Origin: Beijerinckiaceae bacterium
GTDB taxonomy: Bacteria; Pseudomonadota; Alphaproteobacteria; Rhizobiales; Beijerinckiaceae
Length of the DNA: 64,000 nucleotides
Assembly: GCA_004564215.1 (NCBI GenBank)
Contig: CP024846.1
Span: 2,927,501 to 2,991,500, forward strand
Reading direction: 5' to 3'
Each line of letters starts with the position of its first letter. Position 1 is the stretch's first letter. Shown one piece after another: positions 19,096-27,766 of this stretch. The position numbers were made by a program, and so were the translations under genes. A model generated the notes under the pieces. That model was not told where the DNA came from. It saw only the letters and a list, made by a program, of their open reading frames with translations, and did no database searches.

Positions 19096-19683
19096 ATGAC
19101 CATACATTTTACCCTCTTCGACACACCAATTGGCCGATGCGCGATTGCGTGGGGATCGCGTGGCATCGTCGGCGCGCAGCTTCCGGAGGCCACCGTCCGG
19201 GAGACACGGAAGCGGGTGCTTGCAAGATTTGCCGGTGCTCGGGAAGCGCCGCCGCTCCCCGAGATCGAAGGCGCGCGAGACGGGATCGTCGCGCTACTGC
19301 AAGGCAAAGCCTGTGATCTTTCTTCGATTGTTCTCGACATGGAGAGGGTGCCGCCATTCCATCGTCGTGTCTATGCGATTGCCCGCGGCATTCCGCGCGG
19401 AGAGACGCTGACCTATGGCGAGCTTGCGATGCGGATGGGCGCGCCCGGCGCTGCCCGTGCCGTCGGACAAGCGCTCGGGCGAAACCCGTTTGCGATCATC
19501 GTGCCGTGCCATCGGGTGGTCGCTGCCAGTGGCAGGCTCGGCGGCTTTTCCGCCAATGGCGGCACTCTGACCAAACTCAGACTCCTCTCGCTCGAAGGCG
19601 CTGGAAATGGCGAGCCCGGATTTTTCGACGACTTCGCTATGGTGGTTGGCTCAGAACGCACCGGCGACGCGGTGCGGCCTTAG
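19096..19683 (+). CDS. ogt: Methylated-DNA-protein cysteine methyltransferase
   Basis: A 195-residue O6-alkylguanine transferase. The suicidal cysteine is in IVPCHRVV near residue 138, preceded by the helix-turn-helix AARAVGQALGRNP. The C-terminal ~20 residues after LTKLRLLSLEG are an extension. No Ada-type regulatory domain is present, so it is an Ogt-type repair enzyme. It removes alkyl groups from O6-guanine. It is probably monocistronic and is followed convergently by the CDF transporter. Confidence 0.92.
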   Translation: MTIHFTLFDTPIGRCAIAWGSRGIVGAQLPEATVRETRKRVLARFAGAREAPPLPEIEGARDGIVALLQGKACDLSSIVLDMERVPPFHRRVYAIARGIPRGETLTYGELAMRMGAPGAARAVGQALGRNPFAIIVPCHRVVAASGRLGGFSANGGTLTKLRLLSLEGAGNGEPGFFDDFAMVVGSERTGDAVRP

Positions 19684-19741
19684 CGCTTGATCGATTCTTC
19701 TGTTGGGGCTGGCCGAAAGCTCCGCAGCTTCTGGAACCTGC

Positions 19742-20686
19742 TCAGACCACATGATCCGGTTGCAGTGCGCAGATGGTATTCTCATCCAGTTCGACTTGAA
19801 TCGTCGTGTGGCCGATGTCATAGCGCTCGTGCAGCTGTTGCGCGAGTTCCACCAAATATACGTCGCCGGGATGCCCGCCCGGCATCAGGACATGGCACGT
19901 CAAAGCGGTTTCGGTCGTGCTCATCGACCAGATATGCAGGTCGTGAATCGCGACGACGCCCGGCTGGTGCCGCAGAAAATCGCCGACCTCGTCGAGCTTG
20001 ATCCCGGCCGGCACCGCATCGAGCGACATGCCGACGGAGTCCCGCAGCAGGCTCCAGGTGCCGGCCAGAATGATCCCGGCGATCGCGAGGCTGACGAGCG
20101 GATCAAGCCGCGTCCAGCCGGTGAGCAGGATCACTCCGGCGGCGACCACAACGCCCGCCGATACAAGCGCGTCATAGGCCATGTGCAGGAAAGCGGCACG
20201 CAGGTTGATGTCGCCCTTGCGGCCTGAGGCGAACAGCCATGCCGTCACGCCGTTAATCACAATGCCGATCGCCGCGACGGCCATGACGGTCAGACTTGCG
20301 ACGTCGCTCGGCTCCATCAGACGGCGCACCGCCTCGACCGCGATTGCGCCGACCGACACCAGCAGCAAAACCGCATTGCCGAGCGCGGCCAAAATCGTGC
20401 CGCGCCGCAGTCCATAAGTATAGGTGAGCGAGGGCGCGCGCCGTGCCAGCAGCGTTGCAACCCATGCCATCACAAGCCCAAGGACATCGCCGAGATTATG
20501 GCCCGCGTCGGCGATCAGGGCGATCGAGTTCGCAAACAGCCCATAGATGACTTCGACGATGATAAAACCCAGATTGAGGCTAATGCCGATCGCGAAGGCG
20601 GCGCCGAAGTCTTTCGGCGCATGCGCATGGGCATGACCGGCGTCGGGCGCGTGGCCGTCGTGATCGTGATGTTCATGCTTAGCCAT
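19742..20686 (-). CDS. Cation diffusion facilitator, CzcD/ZitB type
   Basis: A 314-residue six-helix CDF exporter. The N-terminus is histidine-rich (HEHHDHDGHAPDAGHAHAHA), likely a zinc-binding cytoplasmic loop. The transport-site residues appear as DAGHNLGD and HMAYDALVS, and the C-terminal cytoplasmic domain with HDLHIWSMS is present. It exports Zn and similar divalent metals in exchange for protons. GGGGGA precedes the ATG at 20686. It is the second gene of the operon, 13 bp after the short CDF gene, under the MerR-type promoter. Confidence 0.9.
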   Translation of the reverse strand: MAKHEHHDHDGHAPDAGHAHAHAPKDFGAAFAIGISLNLGFIIVEVIYGLFANSIALIADAGHNLGDVLGLVMAWVATLLARRAPSLTYTYGLRRGTILAALGNAVLLLVSVGAIAVEAVRRLMEPSDVASLTVMAVAAIGIVINGVTAWLFASGRKGDINLRAAFLHMAYDALVSAGVVVAAGVILLTGWTRLDPLVSLAIAGIILAGTWSLLRDSVGMSLDAVPAGIKLDEVGDFLRHQPGVVAIHDLHIWSMSTTETALTCHVLMPGGHPGDVYLVELAQQLHERYDIGHTTIQVELDENTICALQPDHVV

Positions 20687-20699
20687 CGGTCCCCCGTGT

Positions 20700-21347
20700 T
20701 TACTCGGCCGCCGTGACGGCGTGCGTTGCCCTTCCAGTACGCAGCTCATAATGCGCTTGAAAGACAATCTGCCAGCCACCCCACAGACCCAGCCCGCCGA
20801 TAAGGGCGGCCACGACCAAATCTGGCCAGTTGGCGCCAGTACCAAAAACCCCCATCGCCGCGAGCATCACCGCGACATTGCCGAGCGCATCATTGCGTGA
20901 GCAAATCCAGACGGAGCGCATGTTCGCGTCACCGCCGCGGAAACGGTAGAGCATGAGCGCCACGCCACCATTGGCGATCAAGGCGGCAAGACCAACCAGG
21001 CCCATGACCTCGGCGTGTGGCAGAGTGCCGTAGAACGCGTGCCATGTGGTGCTTCCAAGCACCCATAGCGCGAAAACAATCAAAGTGCCGCCTTTGGCGA
21101 CAGCGGCACGGGCGCGCCAAGTCAACGTCATTCCGGCCACACCAAGGCTAATGGCGTAGTTCGTTGCATCCCCGAAGAAATCGAGGGCGTCGGCCTGCAG
21201 GGCGGTCGAGCCGGCTGCGGTACCGGCGGCGATTTCGGTCAGAAAAAACCCAGCGTTGATGAGGAAGGCAACCCAAAGCGCGCGCCGCCAGCGAGGGCTG
21301 TTCAGCGGCTTGGCGCTGGCACCGTGGTCATGATGACAGCAGGCCAT
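20700..21347 (-). CDS. Short CDF-family cation transporter
   Basis: A 215-residue membrane protein with metal-ligand-rich N-terminus MACCHHDHG. CDF-like motifs are ADALDFFGDATNY (transport-site acidic residues) and CSRNDALGN. It has about six helices but ends soon after the last one, so the CDF cytoplasmic dimerisation domain is missing. AGGAGACC is positioned well before the ATG. It is the first gene of the divergently controlled metal-efflux operon. It probably moves Zn/Cd/Co, perhaps as a partner of the full-length CDF downstream. Confidence 0.85.
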   Translation of the reverse strand: MACCHHDHGASAKPLNSPRWRRALWVAFLINAGFFLTEIAAGTAAGSTALQADALDFFGDATNYAISLGVAGMTLTWRARAAVAKGGTLIVFALWVLGSTTWHAFYGTLPHAEVMGLVGLAALIANGGVALMLYRFRGGDANMRSVWICSRNDALGNVAVMLAAMGVFGTGANWPDLVVAALIGGLGLWGGWQIVFQAHYELRTGRATHAVTAAE

Positions 21348-21374
21348 AAGGTCTCCTCGACAAAGTTCGGATGA

Positions 21375-21412
21375 CCGCTTAAATAAACCCTGTAGCCACT
21401 ACAGGGTCAAGG
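21375..21412. promoter_or_regulatory. MerR-family operator and promoter
   Basis: ACCCTGTAG at 21387-21395 and CTACAGGGT at 21399-21407 form a perfect 9-bp dyad with a 3-base centre. Read towards the transporters (minus strand), TTGACC and TATTTA flank it with a 19-bp spacer. That overlong spacer is diagnostic of promoters activated by MerR-family regulators through DNA untwisting. The site lies between merR and the CDF operon and should also autoregulate merR. Confidence 0.88.
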
Positions 21413-21414
21413 AC

Positions 21415-21822
21415 ATGTCGATTGGCACCTTCAGCATCGGCGAGTTGGCGCGCCTCACCGGCACCAAGGTTGAGACCGTTCGCTATTACGAACATATCGG
21501 CCTATTGCCATCAGCGGCGCGCACCGGCGGCAATTATCGCGTCTATGCCCGCAGTCACCTTGAACGCCTGAGCTTTATCCGGCGCGGCCGTGATCTTGGT
21601 TTCTCGCTGGACGAGGTGCGAGAGCTGCTGCGGCTATCCGATGACCGGGATCGGTCCTGCGCCGAAGTTGACCGGATCGCGCGGGTTCACCTGATCGAAG
21701 TGGAACGCAAGCTCGCCGATCTGATGGCGCTTGGCGCCGAGCTTCGCCAGCTCGTTGACCAATGCCAGCATGGCACGATTGCGGAGTGTCGTATTATTGA
21801 AGCCCTCGCCCCCGCTGCATAG
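21415..21822 (+). CDS. MerR-family metal-responsive regulator
   Basis: This 135-residue protein has an N-terminal winged helix (FSIGELARLTGTKVETVRYY), a dimerising coiled coil and a C-terminal metal site. Cys in DRSCAEVD and the CQHGTIAEC loop match the ZntR/CadR/PbrR class. It probably senses Zn, Cd, Pb or Hg and turns on the divergent CDF pair. No mer genes are present, so mercury is less likely. The ATG lies 8 bp after the palindromic operator. Confidence 0.9.
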   Translation: MSIGTFSIGELARLTGTKVETVRYYEHIGLLPSAARTGGNYRVYARSHLERLSFIRRGRDLGFSLDEVRELLRLSDDRDRSCAEVDRIARVHLIEVERKLADLMALGAELRQLVDQCQHGTIAECRIIEALAPAA

Positions 21823-21890
21823 TTCGTGGGGAACGTGTCACATTAATCAAAGTGTTGGCAACGCTAAAAACTCTATTCAACGGGAACGAA

Positions 21891-22856
21891 ATGGCCTGGC
21901 CTCAGAATTTGCAACCCATGTCGTTGCCGGTCATCGGCGCGCCCCTTTTTATTATTTCAAATCCCCGTTTGGTGATCGCGCAATGCAAGAACGGCGTCAT
22001 TGGCGCCTTTCCGGCCCTCAATGCACGGCCGAAGGAGGCGCTCGAGGATTGGCTCGCGACAATCACCTCCGAACTCGCCGCATTCGCAGTTGCAAATCCA
22101 GGCGCCGAAGTTGCGCCATTCGCGGTCAATCAGATCATTCATGCTTCCAACGACAGGCTCGCGCATGACCTCGCGCTGTGCGGCAAATACAAAGTGCCGA
22201 TCATTATAACGAGCCTTTCGGCACCGAAAGAAATTGTGCCCCACGTACATGCCTGGGGCGGCCTGGTTTTTCATGACGTCATCAGCGTCCGCCACGCCAG
22301 GAAAGCGATCGATTCAGGGGTCGATGGGCTGATTCTTGTCTGTGCCGGAGCAGGGGGGCATGCGGGCACCCTGTCCCCTTTCGCGCTCGTGGAGGAAGTG
22401 CGCAAGTTTTGGCAGGGTCCGCTCGCATTGGCGGGCGCGATCGCAACGGGACGGGGCGTGCTCGCCGCGCGCGCGATGGGCGCCGACTTTGCTTATGTCG
22501 GCACGCGATTCATTGCCTCGGAAGAGGCCAATGCCGATCTGCGCTACAAGGAAATGATTGTCGCGAGTGACGCTTCCGACGTTCTTTATTCAGCCTATTT
22601 TACCGGCGTGGCCGGAAATTATCTCCGCCAGAGTGTGATCAACGCCGGGCTCGATCCCGACCATTTGCCGGAACGCGACAAAAGCGTGATGAACTTCGAG
22701 GCCGGTAAGGCCGCCGAAACAGTGAAGGCGTGGCGCGATATTTGGGGGGCCGGGCAAGGGGTCGGCGCCACCAGCGATATTTTGCCCGCCGCGGAAATCA
22801 TCCAAAGAATGCGCCGCGAATATCTGCGCGCAAAGGAAGATCTTTGCGCGCATTGA
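21891..22856 (+). CDS. Nitronate monooxygenase family FMN enzyme
   Basis: A 321-residue TIM-barrel flavoprotein. The N-terminal LPVIGAPLFIISNP, the central ILVCAGAGGHAG glycine-rich block and AGAIATGRGVLAARAMGADF for phosphate binding match nitronate monooxygenase (2-nitropropane dioxygenase). It oxidises alkyl nitronates such as propionate-3-nitronate with FMN and oxygen. The ATG at 21891 gives the family N-terminus; an upstream in-frame ATG at 21852 adds 13 residues. It stands alone downstream of merR. Confidence 0.88.
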   Translation: MAWPQNLQPMSLPVIGAPLFIISNPRLVIAQCKNGVIGAFPALNARPKEALEDWLATITSELAAFAVANPGAEVAPFAVNQIIHASNDRLAHDLALCGKYKVPIIITSLSAPKEIVPHVHAWGGLVFHDVISVRHARKAIDSGVDGLILVCAGAGGHAGTLSPFALVEEVRKFWQGPLALAGAIATGRGVLAARAMGADFAYVGTRFIASEEANADLRYKEMIVASDASDVLYSAYFTGVAGNYLRQSVINAGLDPDHLPERDKSVMNFEAGKAAETVKAWRDIWGAGQGVGATSDILPAAEIIQRMRREYLRAKEDLCAH

Positions 22857-22867
22857 TGATGCCAGGC

Positions 22868-23623
22868 TCAGTCCGAGCGCAACACGAAGCGGCGTTCCAA
22901 TCTTTGGGCCGGCCGCGCGTTCATGGGATAAAGCCTGGCGAACGCGGCGATGTCAGCCTCCGCCACCTCGATGGGATCGGTCAAAAGCATCCAGTCGACG
23001 ATCTCGTCGCACGGCGGTGTCGTGAGCGACCCCGAATAGCGATAGTAACCGAGGTTTGGGGGAAGCAGACCGTTCGGATCGATGCCTGGATCGGCTTTGA
23101 CCGGGGGACCCTCGGCCGCGGGCATGGTCGCCGCGACTTTGGCGAAGACCGGATTTGGCTTGCCAGCTGTCATCATCACACCGATCACGCCGGCAGATCC
23201 TTTGACATCGCGATGAACGAAATGAATTTCCATCGCGAAGTTCTTGCCGTTGACGACGTGCTCGCTCGGATGATGGAAGTGAAATTGATCGAGCGTGTAG
23301 AGCTCGGAGCCAATCTTCAGCGTCCCGCCCAAGCCGAAATTGAGCTGAATGGAATGGCCGTTGTTAACGATCGTGTCGGGGCGTCCCGCCCAAGCGATTT
23401 GGAGCGCCGGCAACTGCGCCTCGATGGCACCGTCGATGACGATGGGCGATTGCCTATCTCCGACTGTGCAGAGGCGGCTGGCCGGATCCAGATCGCCCCA
23501 ATGATTGGGGCCGGTGGTGCCTTGATAACTCCAGTGCGATCCCTCGGCTGCGAATCCGGTATCTGCGCAAAGCGGGCACATCGCAAGTCCGGCAAGCGCT
23601 TTCAGTAGTCGTCGACGATGCAT
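22868..23623 (-). CDS. cah: Periplasmic alpha-type carbonic anhydrase
   Basis: A 251-residue exported enzyme with signal MHRRRLLKALAGLAMCPLC followed by GFAAEGSHWSYQG. Zinc histidines are in QFHFHHPSEH and EIHFVHRD, and the substrate pocket includes GSLTTPPCDE. The family hydrates CO2 to bicarbonate in the periplasm. GGGGG precedes the ATG. It follows terC on the same strand, but a hairpin lies between, so independent transcription is likely. Whether export is Sec or Tat is uncertain. Confidence 0.92.
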   Translation of the reverse strand: MHRRRLLKALAGLAMCPLCADTGFAAEGSHWSYQGTTGPNHWGDLDPASRLCTVGDRQSPIVIDGAIEAQLPALQIAWAGRPDTIVNNGHSIQLNFGLGGTLKIGSELYTLDQFHFHHPSEHVVNGKNFAMEIHFVHRDVKGSAGVIGVMMTAGKPNPVFAKVAATMPAAEGPPVKADPGIDPNGLLPPNLGYYRYSGSLTTPPCDEIVDWMLLTDPIEVAEADIAAFARLYPMNARPAQRLERRFVLRSD

Positions 23624-23644
23624 CGTTAAACCCCCGGAGAAAAA

Positions 23645-23680
23645 GAAACATATCGGTCAACGGATGACCAATATGTTCTT
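23645..23680 (-). terminator. Probable terminator of the terC-family gene
   Basis: AACATATCGGTCA (23648-23660) and TGACCAATATGTT (23666-23678) pair at 12 of 13 positions around a 5-base loop. On the minus strand the hairpin is followed by TCTTTTTCT, a Rho-independent arrangement just after the terC stop. An operator for the carbonic anhydrase is an alternative. Confidence 0.55.
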
Positions 23681-23683
23681 ACA

Positions 23684-24358
23684 TTACTCCACGCTTTTTT
23701 GTCGATTGCCGAGCCAACCCACCAGCATCACAAAAAAAGCGCCGGCGGCCGCGCACCAAAGCTCGAAATTTGGGAGGCGCGGCCGCAGCCAAACCTCGAT
23801 CTCCGGATCGGCGCCGATAAGATCGCCCGCGACCCAGCCGAGCAGGGCCGCGCCAGCCCAGATGAGAATGGGAAACCGATTGAAGAGCGGAAGCAGCAGC
23901 GTCGATCCGAAAATGATAAATGGAATCGACAGGGCCAGTCCAAGGAGGATCAAGAGTTTCGATCCTTTGGCCGCGGCTGCCACCGCCATCATATTGTCAA
24001 GGGACATCACCGCATCCGCGACGACGATGATGCGGATCGCCGACCACAGCGTGTTGGCCGGTTTGATGGCTTTCTCGGGCGCTTCTTCACCGACGAGGCG
24101 GATCGCGATCCAAAGCAACAAGAGGCCGCCCCCAACCTTGACAAAGGGCAGCGCCAACAATTCCACGACCAGAAATGTGCAAACGACGCGCAACGCCACG
24201 GCCGCGCTGGACCCGAGAACAATCCCGGCTTTCCGTTGCCCATCGGGCAGCGACCGGCACGCGAGTGCGATGACGACGGCATTGTCCCCCGATAGCAGAA
24301 TATCGATCCAGATAATCTCTAGAAGCGGGAGCCAAAAAGCCGTTGTACTGAAGTCCAT
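23684..24358 (-). CDS. TerC/YjbE-family membrane protein
   Basis: This 224-residue protein has about seven hydrophobic helices. The paired acidic motifs ILLSGDNAVVIALA and DAVMSLDNMMAVAAAA are typical of the TerC family, in which the aspartates coordinate a metal ion. Relatives are implicated in manganese export and metalation of secreted proteins. No tellurite genes are nearby. It is followed by the terminator-like hairpin and the carbonic anhydrase gene. Confidence 0.88.
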   Translation of the reverse strand: MDFSTTAFWLPLLEIIWIDILLSGDNAVVIALACRSLPDGQRKAGIVLGSSAAVALRVVCTFLVVELLALPFVKVGGGLLLLWIAIRLVGEEAPEKAIKPANTLWSAIRIIVVADAVMSLDNMMAVAAAAKGSKLLILLGLALSIPFIIFGSTLLLPLFNRFPILIWAGAALLGWVAGDLIGADPEIEVWLRPRLPNFELWCAAAGAFFVMLVGWLGNRQKSVE

Positions 24359-24367
24359 CGTTTGGAG

Positions 24368-25117
24368 CTAGGCCATGAAGGGCGCAAGGTCAAGCGCCGG
24401 ACCCTCTGCTGGCTTCATCACGAAATCGTAATGCTTCCGCGTTGAAAAAGAAACTTCGGTTGAGCCTTTGGCGAAATCAATCGCCCGGTCTTGGCGAATT
24501 TTCCGGGCGGTGATGAGGATCGCGATGAGCGCGACCTGGATCAGGTCGCGCAGGCTTGGGCGTCCTTTTCGCAAGGCATCGTTTCGCCGAGTGCTTGGCG
24601 CGATACGCGGCACATGAATGAAGCCGATCGCGCGCGCCTTCGATTGGGCGAGCGAAGCCATCAGCGACTGATTGCAGACATAGTCGCCGGCGTCGATCGA
24701 CAATTGTCCGTGAAGCTTCGCACGACGGAGCGCCGCTTCGATTTGGCGGCCGGGAAAGGTCGACTTCGCGATATGCGGCGCGCCGGGAACAATGACGCGG
24801 TGCGGGGCACGTCGACCCGAAGCGTCGCAATGCAGAAGGCTCGACCGATTGAGCGCTCTTGTTTCTATTTTGAAGAGCTTTGAGCGTGCCGCAAGTCCGA
24901 AATGCAGAAGTGCGTCCGGCTTTAATGTTTCTTCAAGACGGCGGAGCTTTATGGGCACTTCACGATAGACGACCGGCAGGACGTCGAGTTCCAATGCGAT
25001 CCCGAGGCGAGAGAGCCGCGCTCTATGCTTACGGAGTTCATGGATCAGCAATGCCGTCGGGTTCCGGCGGGCGCCTGGAAATTTGCCGAACCCGGTGACC
25101 AGGATGCGAATCCTCAT
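24368..25117 (-). CDS. Pyroglutamyl-peptidase I family (C15)
   Basis: A 249-residue cysteine peptidase. The triad candidates are Glu in KLFKIETRA, Cys in GDYVCNQS and His in FIHVPRI. The start MRIRILVTGFGKFPG is the family N-terminus; an upstream open frame is ignored. The family removes N-terminal pyroglutamate from peptides. A C-terminal extension of about 35 residues follows the fold. It ends 9 bp before the terC-family gene starts and may be co-transcribed with it. Confidence 0.85.
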   Translation of the reverse strand: MRIRILVTGFGKFPGARRNPTALLIHELRKHRARLSRLGIALELDVLPVVYREVPIKLRRLEETLKPDALLHFGLAARSKLFKIETRALNRSSLLHCDASGRRAPHRVIVPGAPHIAKSTFPGRQIEAALRRAKLHGQLSIDAGDYVCNQSLMASLAQSKARAIGFIHVPRIAPSTRRNDALRKGRPSLRDLIQVALIAILITARKIRQDRAIDFAKGSTEVSFSTRKHYDFVMKPAEGPALDLAPFMA

Positions 25118-25297
25118 GGCGACAAGCTTTGCCACGGCGAACAATGAACAAGATATGGCCCATAGGCCGGTTGCCGAAAACCCCGGCTTTTGAAGGCAAG
25201 GCTTGACGGATTCAGGAGGCACCGCCCTTCGCGCGCGCCCGTATTTTCTTTCCCCGACCGGATGCCAGTGGTCGCATTCCCGACACCTTTAGCAGTC

Positions 25298-25474
25298 ATG
25301 AAGGAGCCAAATCATTTAGTCGTTGTCGAATTGCCGCCCTTGTCTTTAAGCAAGGCTCGATGGTCGATGGAATTTGACCGACTTCTGGCTGATTTCCGGA
25401 TTGGACTCGCCCAGTGTGGAAATGGCCGGGTCGACAAGGTGGACCAACTCCTTACCGAAGTCGATCGGCTTTAA
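25298..25474 (+). CDS. Possible 58-residue hypothetical protein
   Basis: Within the 400-bp gap 25118-25517, an ATG at 25298 opens a 58-codon frame (MKEPNHLVVVELPPLSLSKA to QLLTEVDRL). Its composition is amphipathic and protein-like. No good ribosome binding site or recognised family supports it. The rest of the gap shows nothing else. Confidence 0.3.
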   Translation: MKEPNHLVVVELPPLSLSKARWSMEFDRLLADFRIGLAQCGNGRVDKVDQLLTEVDRL

Positions 25475-25517
25475 TAAGATGCGCTCGGCTTGGGATCAAA
25501 CATTGAATTGGAGCACG

Positions 25518-26732
25518 ATGTCGCGAGGAAAAAGCAAAATGGTGCACGCCTCTGGCGGCCTGATCCCGCGAACGCAAGCCATCGCCGCGCTCGTGGCTTG
25601 TGGGATTGCCTGCTTTTTTATGAGCTTGCTTGTTTCTGGCTGTGCCTCGGTGGGCTTGTCGGGGATGGGCGAAGCTTCGGTCGAACCTCGCGCGATTTCC
25701 ATTTTTGTCGCCTCGACTCGCAAGGGCGAGCGGGGCGCTTCAAGCGAGATCGCGGTCGACAAGGGTTCGCGCCTGTCGCTGCAAATGATCAGCGTGCCCC
25801 CCGGACATCAGCCCGGCGTGATAGAACGGCCCAGCTTCGGTTCTGAAGATCCGCAGAATCATTTCGTCGCGGCCAGCCGGCGAGCGCTGGACGAGACCGC
25901 GTTCTTGGGCGAAATCGCCAGCCATCTTTCCGGGCGAGTAGGCTCCAATCGGGATATTTTGCTTTACATCCATGGCTTCAACACGAGCTATGACGAAGCA
26001 AGGTTCCGGCTCGCCCAGATCGCCGCCGATGGGCGCTTTGGCGGTGTTCCCGTCCTCTATACTTGGCCGGCGACGGGCAGCATCCTCGACTATGGCGCGG
26101 CAAAGGAAAACGCGACCTCTGCGCGCGATGCCCTCAGCAGGCTCATTCACCAGCTTTCCGAAGTACCGGATGTTGGCCGCGTCCACATCCTCGCCCATTC
26201 GATGGGCGCGTGGCTGACCATGGAGGCCCTGCGCGAAAACGCAATTTCCGGCAGCCCGGATCTCAATGGCAAGCTCGGAGACGTGATGCTCGCCGCGCCC
26301 GATATCGATCTCAACGTTTTCCGCCAGCAACTGGCGCGGCTCGACCGTTCGCATATTTTTGTTCTTGTGGCTGCCAATGATCGCGCCCTGTCGATCTCGC
26401 GGACCCTCGCCGGGGACCGTCCCCGACTGGGTGGACTGGATCCCAACAATCCCAAGGATCTCGCGGAGCTGGAAGCGCTGGGGGTCAAGGCCTATGATCT
26501 CTCGCGGGAAACGCGAGGGCTGATCGGCCATGGCACCTATGCCGACGCCCCCCAAGTTGTGCGGACGATCGGCTCTCAGATCACCGAGCAAAGACCGCAG
26601 GACGCCAATGTCCAGGCCGTGCTGGGGGAGAAGCCGGTCGACCCCAAGATCATCGCCAAACCGCTTGCCCCGATTGATGCGGCCGCCGTAGTGCCGCCTT
26701 CGCCCGGCGCCCCTGCGGCTCCGCCTCAGTAA
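25518..26732 (+). CDS. Lipoprotein alpha/beta hydrolase, DUF900
   Basis: This 404-residue protein starts at the ATG with GGAG close upstream. A signal with lipobox LLVSGCAS (Cys near residue 42) predicts membrane anchoring. The DUF900 alpha/beta hydrolase domain has LLYIHGFNTSYDEA, AHSMGAW (nucleophile Ser) and a late acidic region, NDRALSISR. The tail is proline/alanine rich. The family resembles esterases or lipases of unknown substrate. Monocistronic by appearance. Confidence 0.87.
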   Translation: MSRGKSKMVHASGGLIPRTQAIAALVACGIACFFMSLLVSGCASVGLSGMGEASVEPRAISIFVASTRKGERGASSEIAVDKGSRLSLQMISVPPGHQPGVIERPSFGSEDPQNHFVAASRRALDETAFLGEIASHLSGRVGSNRDILLYIHGFNTSYDEARFRLAQIAADGRFGGVPVLYTWPATGSILDYGAAKENATSARDALSRLIHQLSEVPDVGRVHILAHSMGAWLTMEALRENAISGSPDLNGKLGDVMLAAPDIDLNVFRQQLARLDRSHIFVLVAANDRALSISRTLAGDRPRLGGLDPNNPKDLAELEALGVKAYDLSRETRGLIGHGTYADAPQVVRTIGSQITEQRPQDANVQAVLGEKPVDPKIIAKPLAPIDAAAVVPPSPGAPAAPPQ

Positions 26733-27262
26733 AAACGGGCAATCAGGGATGGTTCGGGCAAGGTAAACAGCCAAGAACGTCCGGTCGGCACAATTTGGGG
26801 AAATTCCCTCGGAACTTTCGTCGTCATGGGGGGTTGACGAGCTAGAGGGGTTGTGTGCCCGCAAACGCACAACAATTTGCCCATCCACTTCCAAGCTTTG
26901 AAGCAAAGGCCGAGCAAGCAGGCGCCAAGCTTTACGGAAGTCGATAGGATTGCCAAACGCTATTTAAACTCTGGACTTATTGCAAAGTGAGAAGGCCGAT
27001 TTATTGGTCCTCTCAAGATCGGTTGGGACACGGGCCGTCCCATCTTGGTGGATACTATGCAATTGAGGTCATTCACGGTTTTTTGACGAGATTAAAAACC
27101 GAACCGAATTTTTATATTGCAAAGCAACATGGATTATAAGGTTGACGTCATAACAGTGTTAGAATTACTATTTAAAAACCTTCAGTCGGAAAAGGGCCGC
27201 GCTACAGATAAGCTTTAGGAACGTCTGAAAAACTTTCGAGAGGGGATGTCATCAAGCACTCA
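26733..27262. other. Gene-poor gap, AT-richer than surroundings
   Basis: No convincing gene is seen in these 530 bp. A dyad CGGTTTTT/AAAAACCG lies at 27076-27101 (10-base loop region). The stretch around 27100-27190 is clearly AT-richer than the flanks. No tRNA or conserved RNA structure was recognised. Confidence 0.5.
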
Positions 27263-27715
27263 ATGGGACCTGGGTCTCTGTTCAGTAAACCCGCGAAAGC
27301 GAGGGATGTCATGTGCTTAATCGCCGAAATAATCCATACGTGTTCGAACGAGGAGGTCGCCCATGCCGCCGTTGCATCGATGGGAGCCGATTTCGCGAGC
27401 AAGGTCGGCGCCACCGCCGGCAACTATGGATTATCAATTGGCGCCTTCACGGCTCGCGCGGTTCTTCATTTTGAGAAGATTGGCGGAGAACAGGAAAAAG
27501 AGGCTCTTCGGGCCGCTATGAATGGAGCGGATCAGCCGATCCTTTCTGGGCTGCAGCATATTTTGCTACCGGTCATGGAATCAAAGGGTTTGGATCGGTC
27601 GGACCTGTCGCTTGCCCTGACTAGGACGCGAGCAACCTCCGAACGGCCGCGTCCACGGCGGACTTCGAAAAAGTGCTGCCAGGAACATTTGCAGAGCGAA
27701 ACGTCTTCCAATTGA
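27263..27715 (+). CDS. Hypothetical protein with helical N-terminal domain
   Basis: A 150-residue protein of unknown function. Residues 10-105 look like a compact helical domain (ARDVMCLIAEIIHTCSNEEV, then GATAGNYGLSIGAFTARAV). The last 30 residues are basic and cysteine-containing. A second start at 27311, with AGGGATG just upstream, is possible. It converges on the sulfite-reduction operon. No family was recognised. Confidence 0.5.
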   Translation: MGPGSLFSKPAKARDVMCLIAEIIHTCSNEEVAHAAVASMGADFASKVGATAGNYGLSIGAFTARAVLHFEKIGGEQEKEALRAAMNGADQPILSGLQHILLPVMESKGLDRSDLSLALTRTRATSERPRPRRTSKKCCQEHLQSETSSN

Positions 27716-27766
27716 TGCGAGCCGGAAGCGGCCTTGGGCCGCTTCGTTGGCGGCGTCGCCTCGAGC

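Noticed and set aside
26733..27262. tRNA or structured RNA in the 530-bp gap
   Set aside because: No cloverleaf signals such as a GGTTCGA arm with paired acceptor stem were found.
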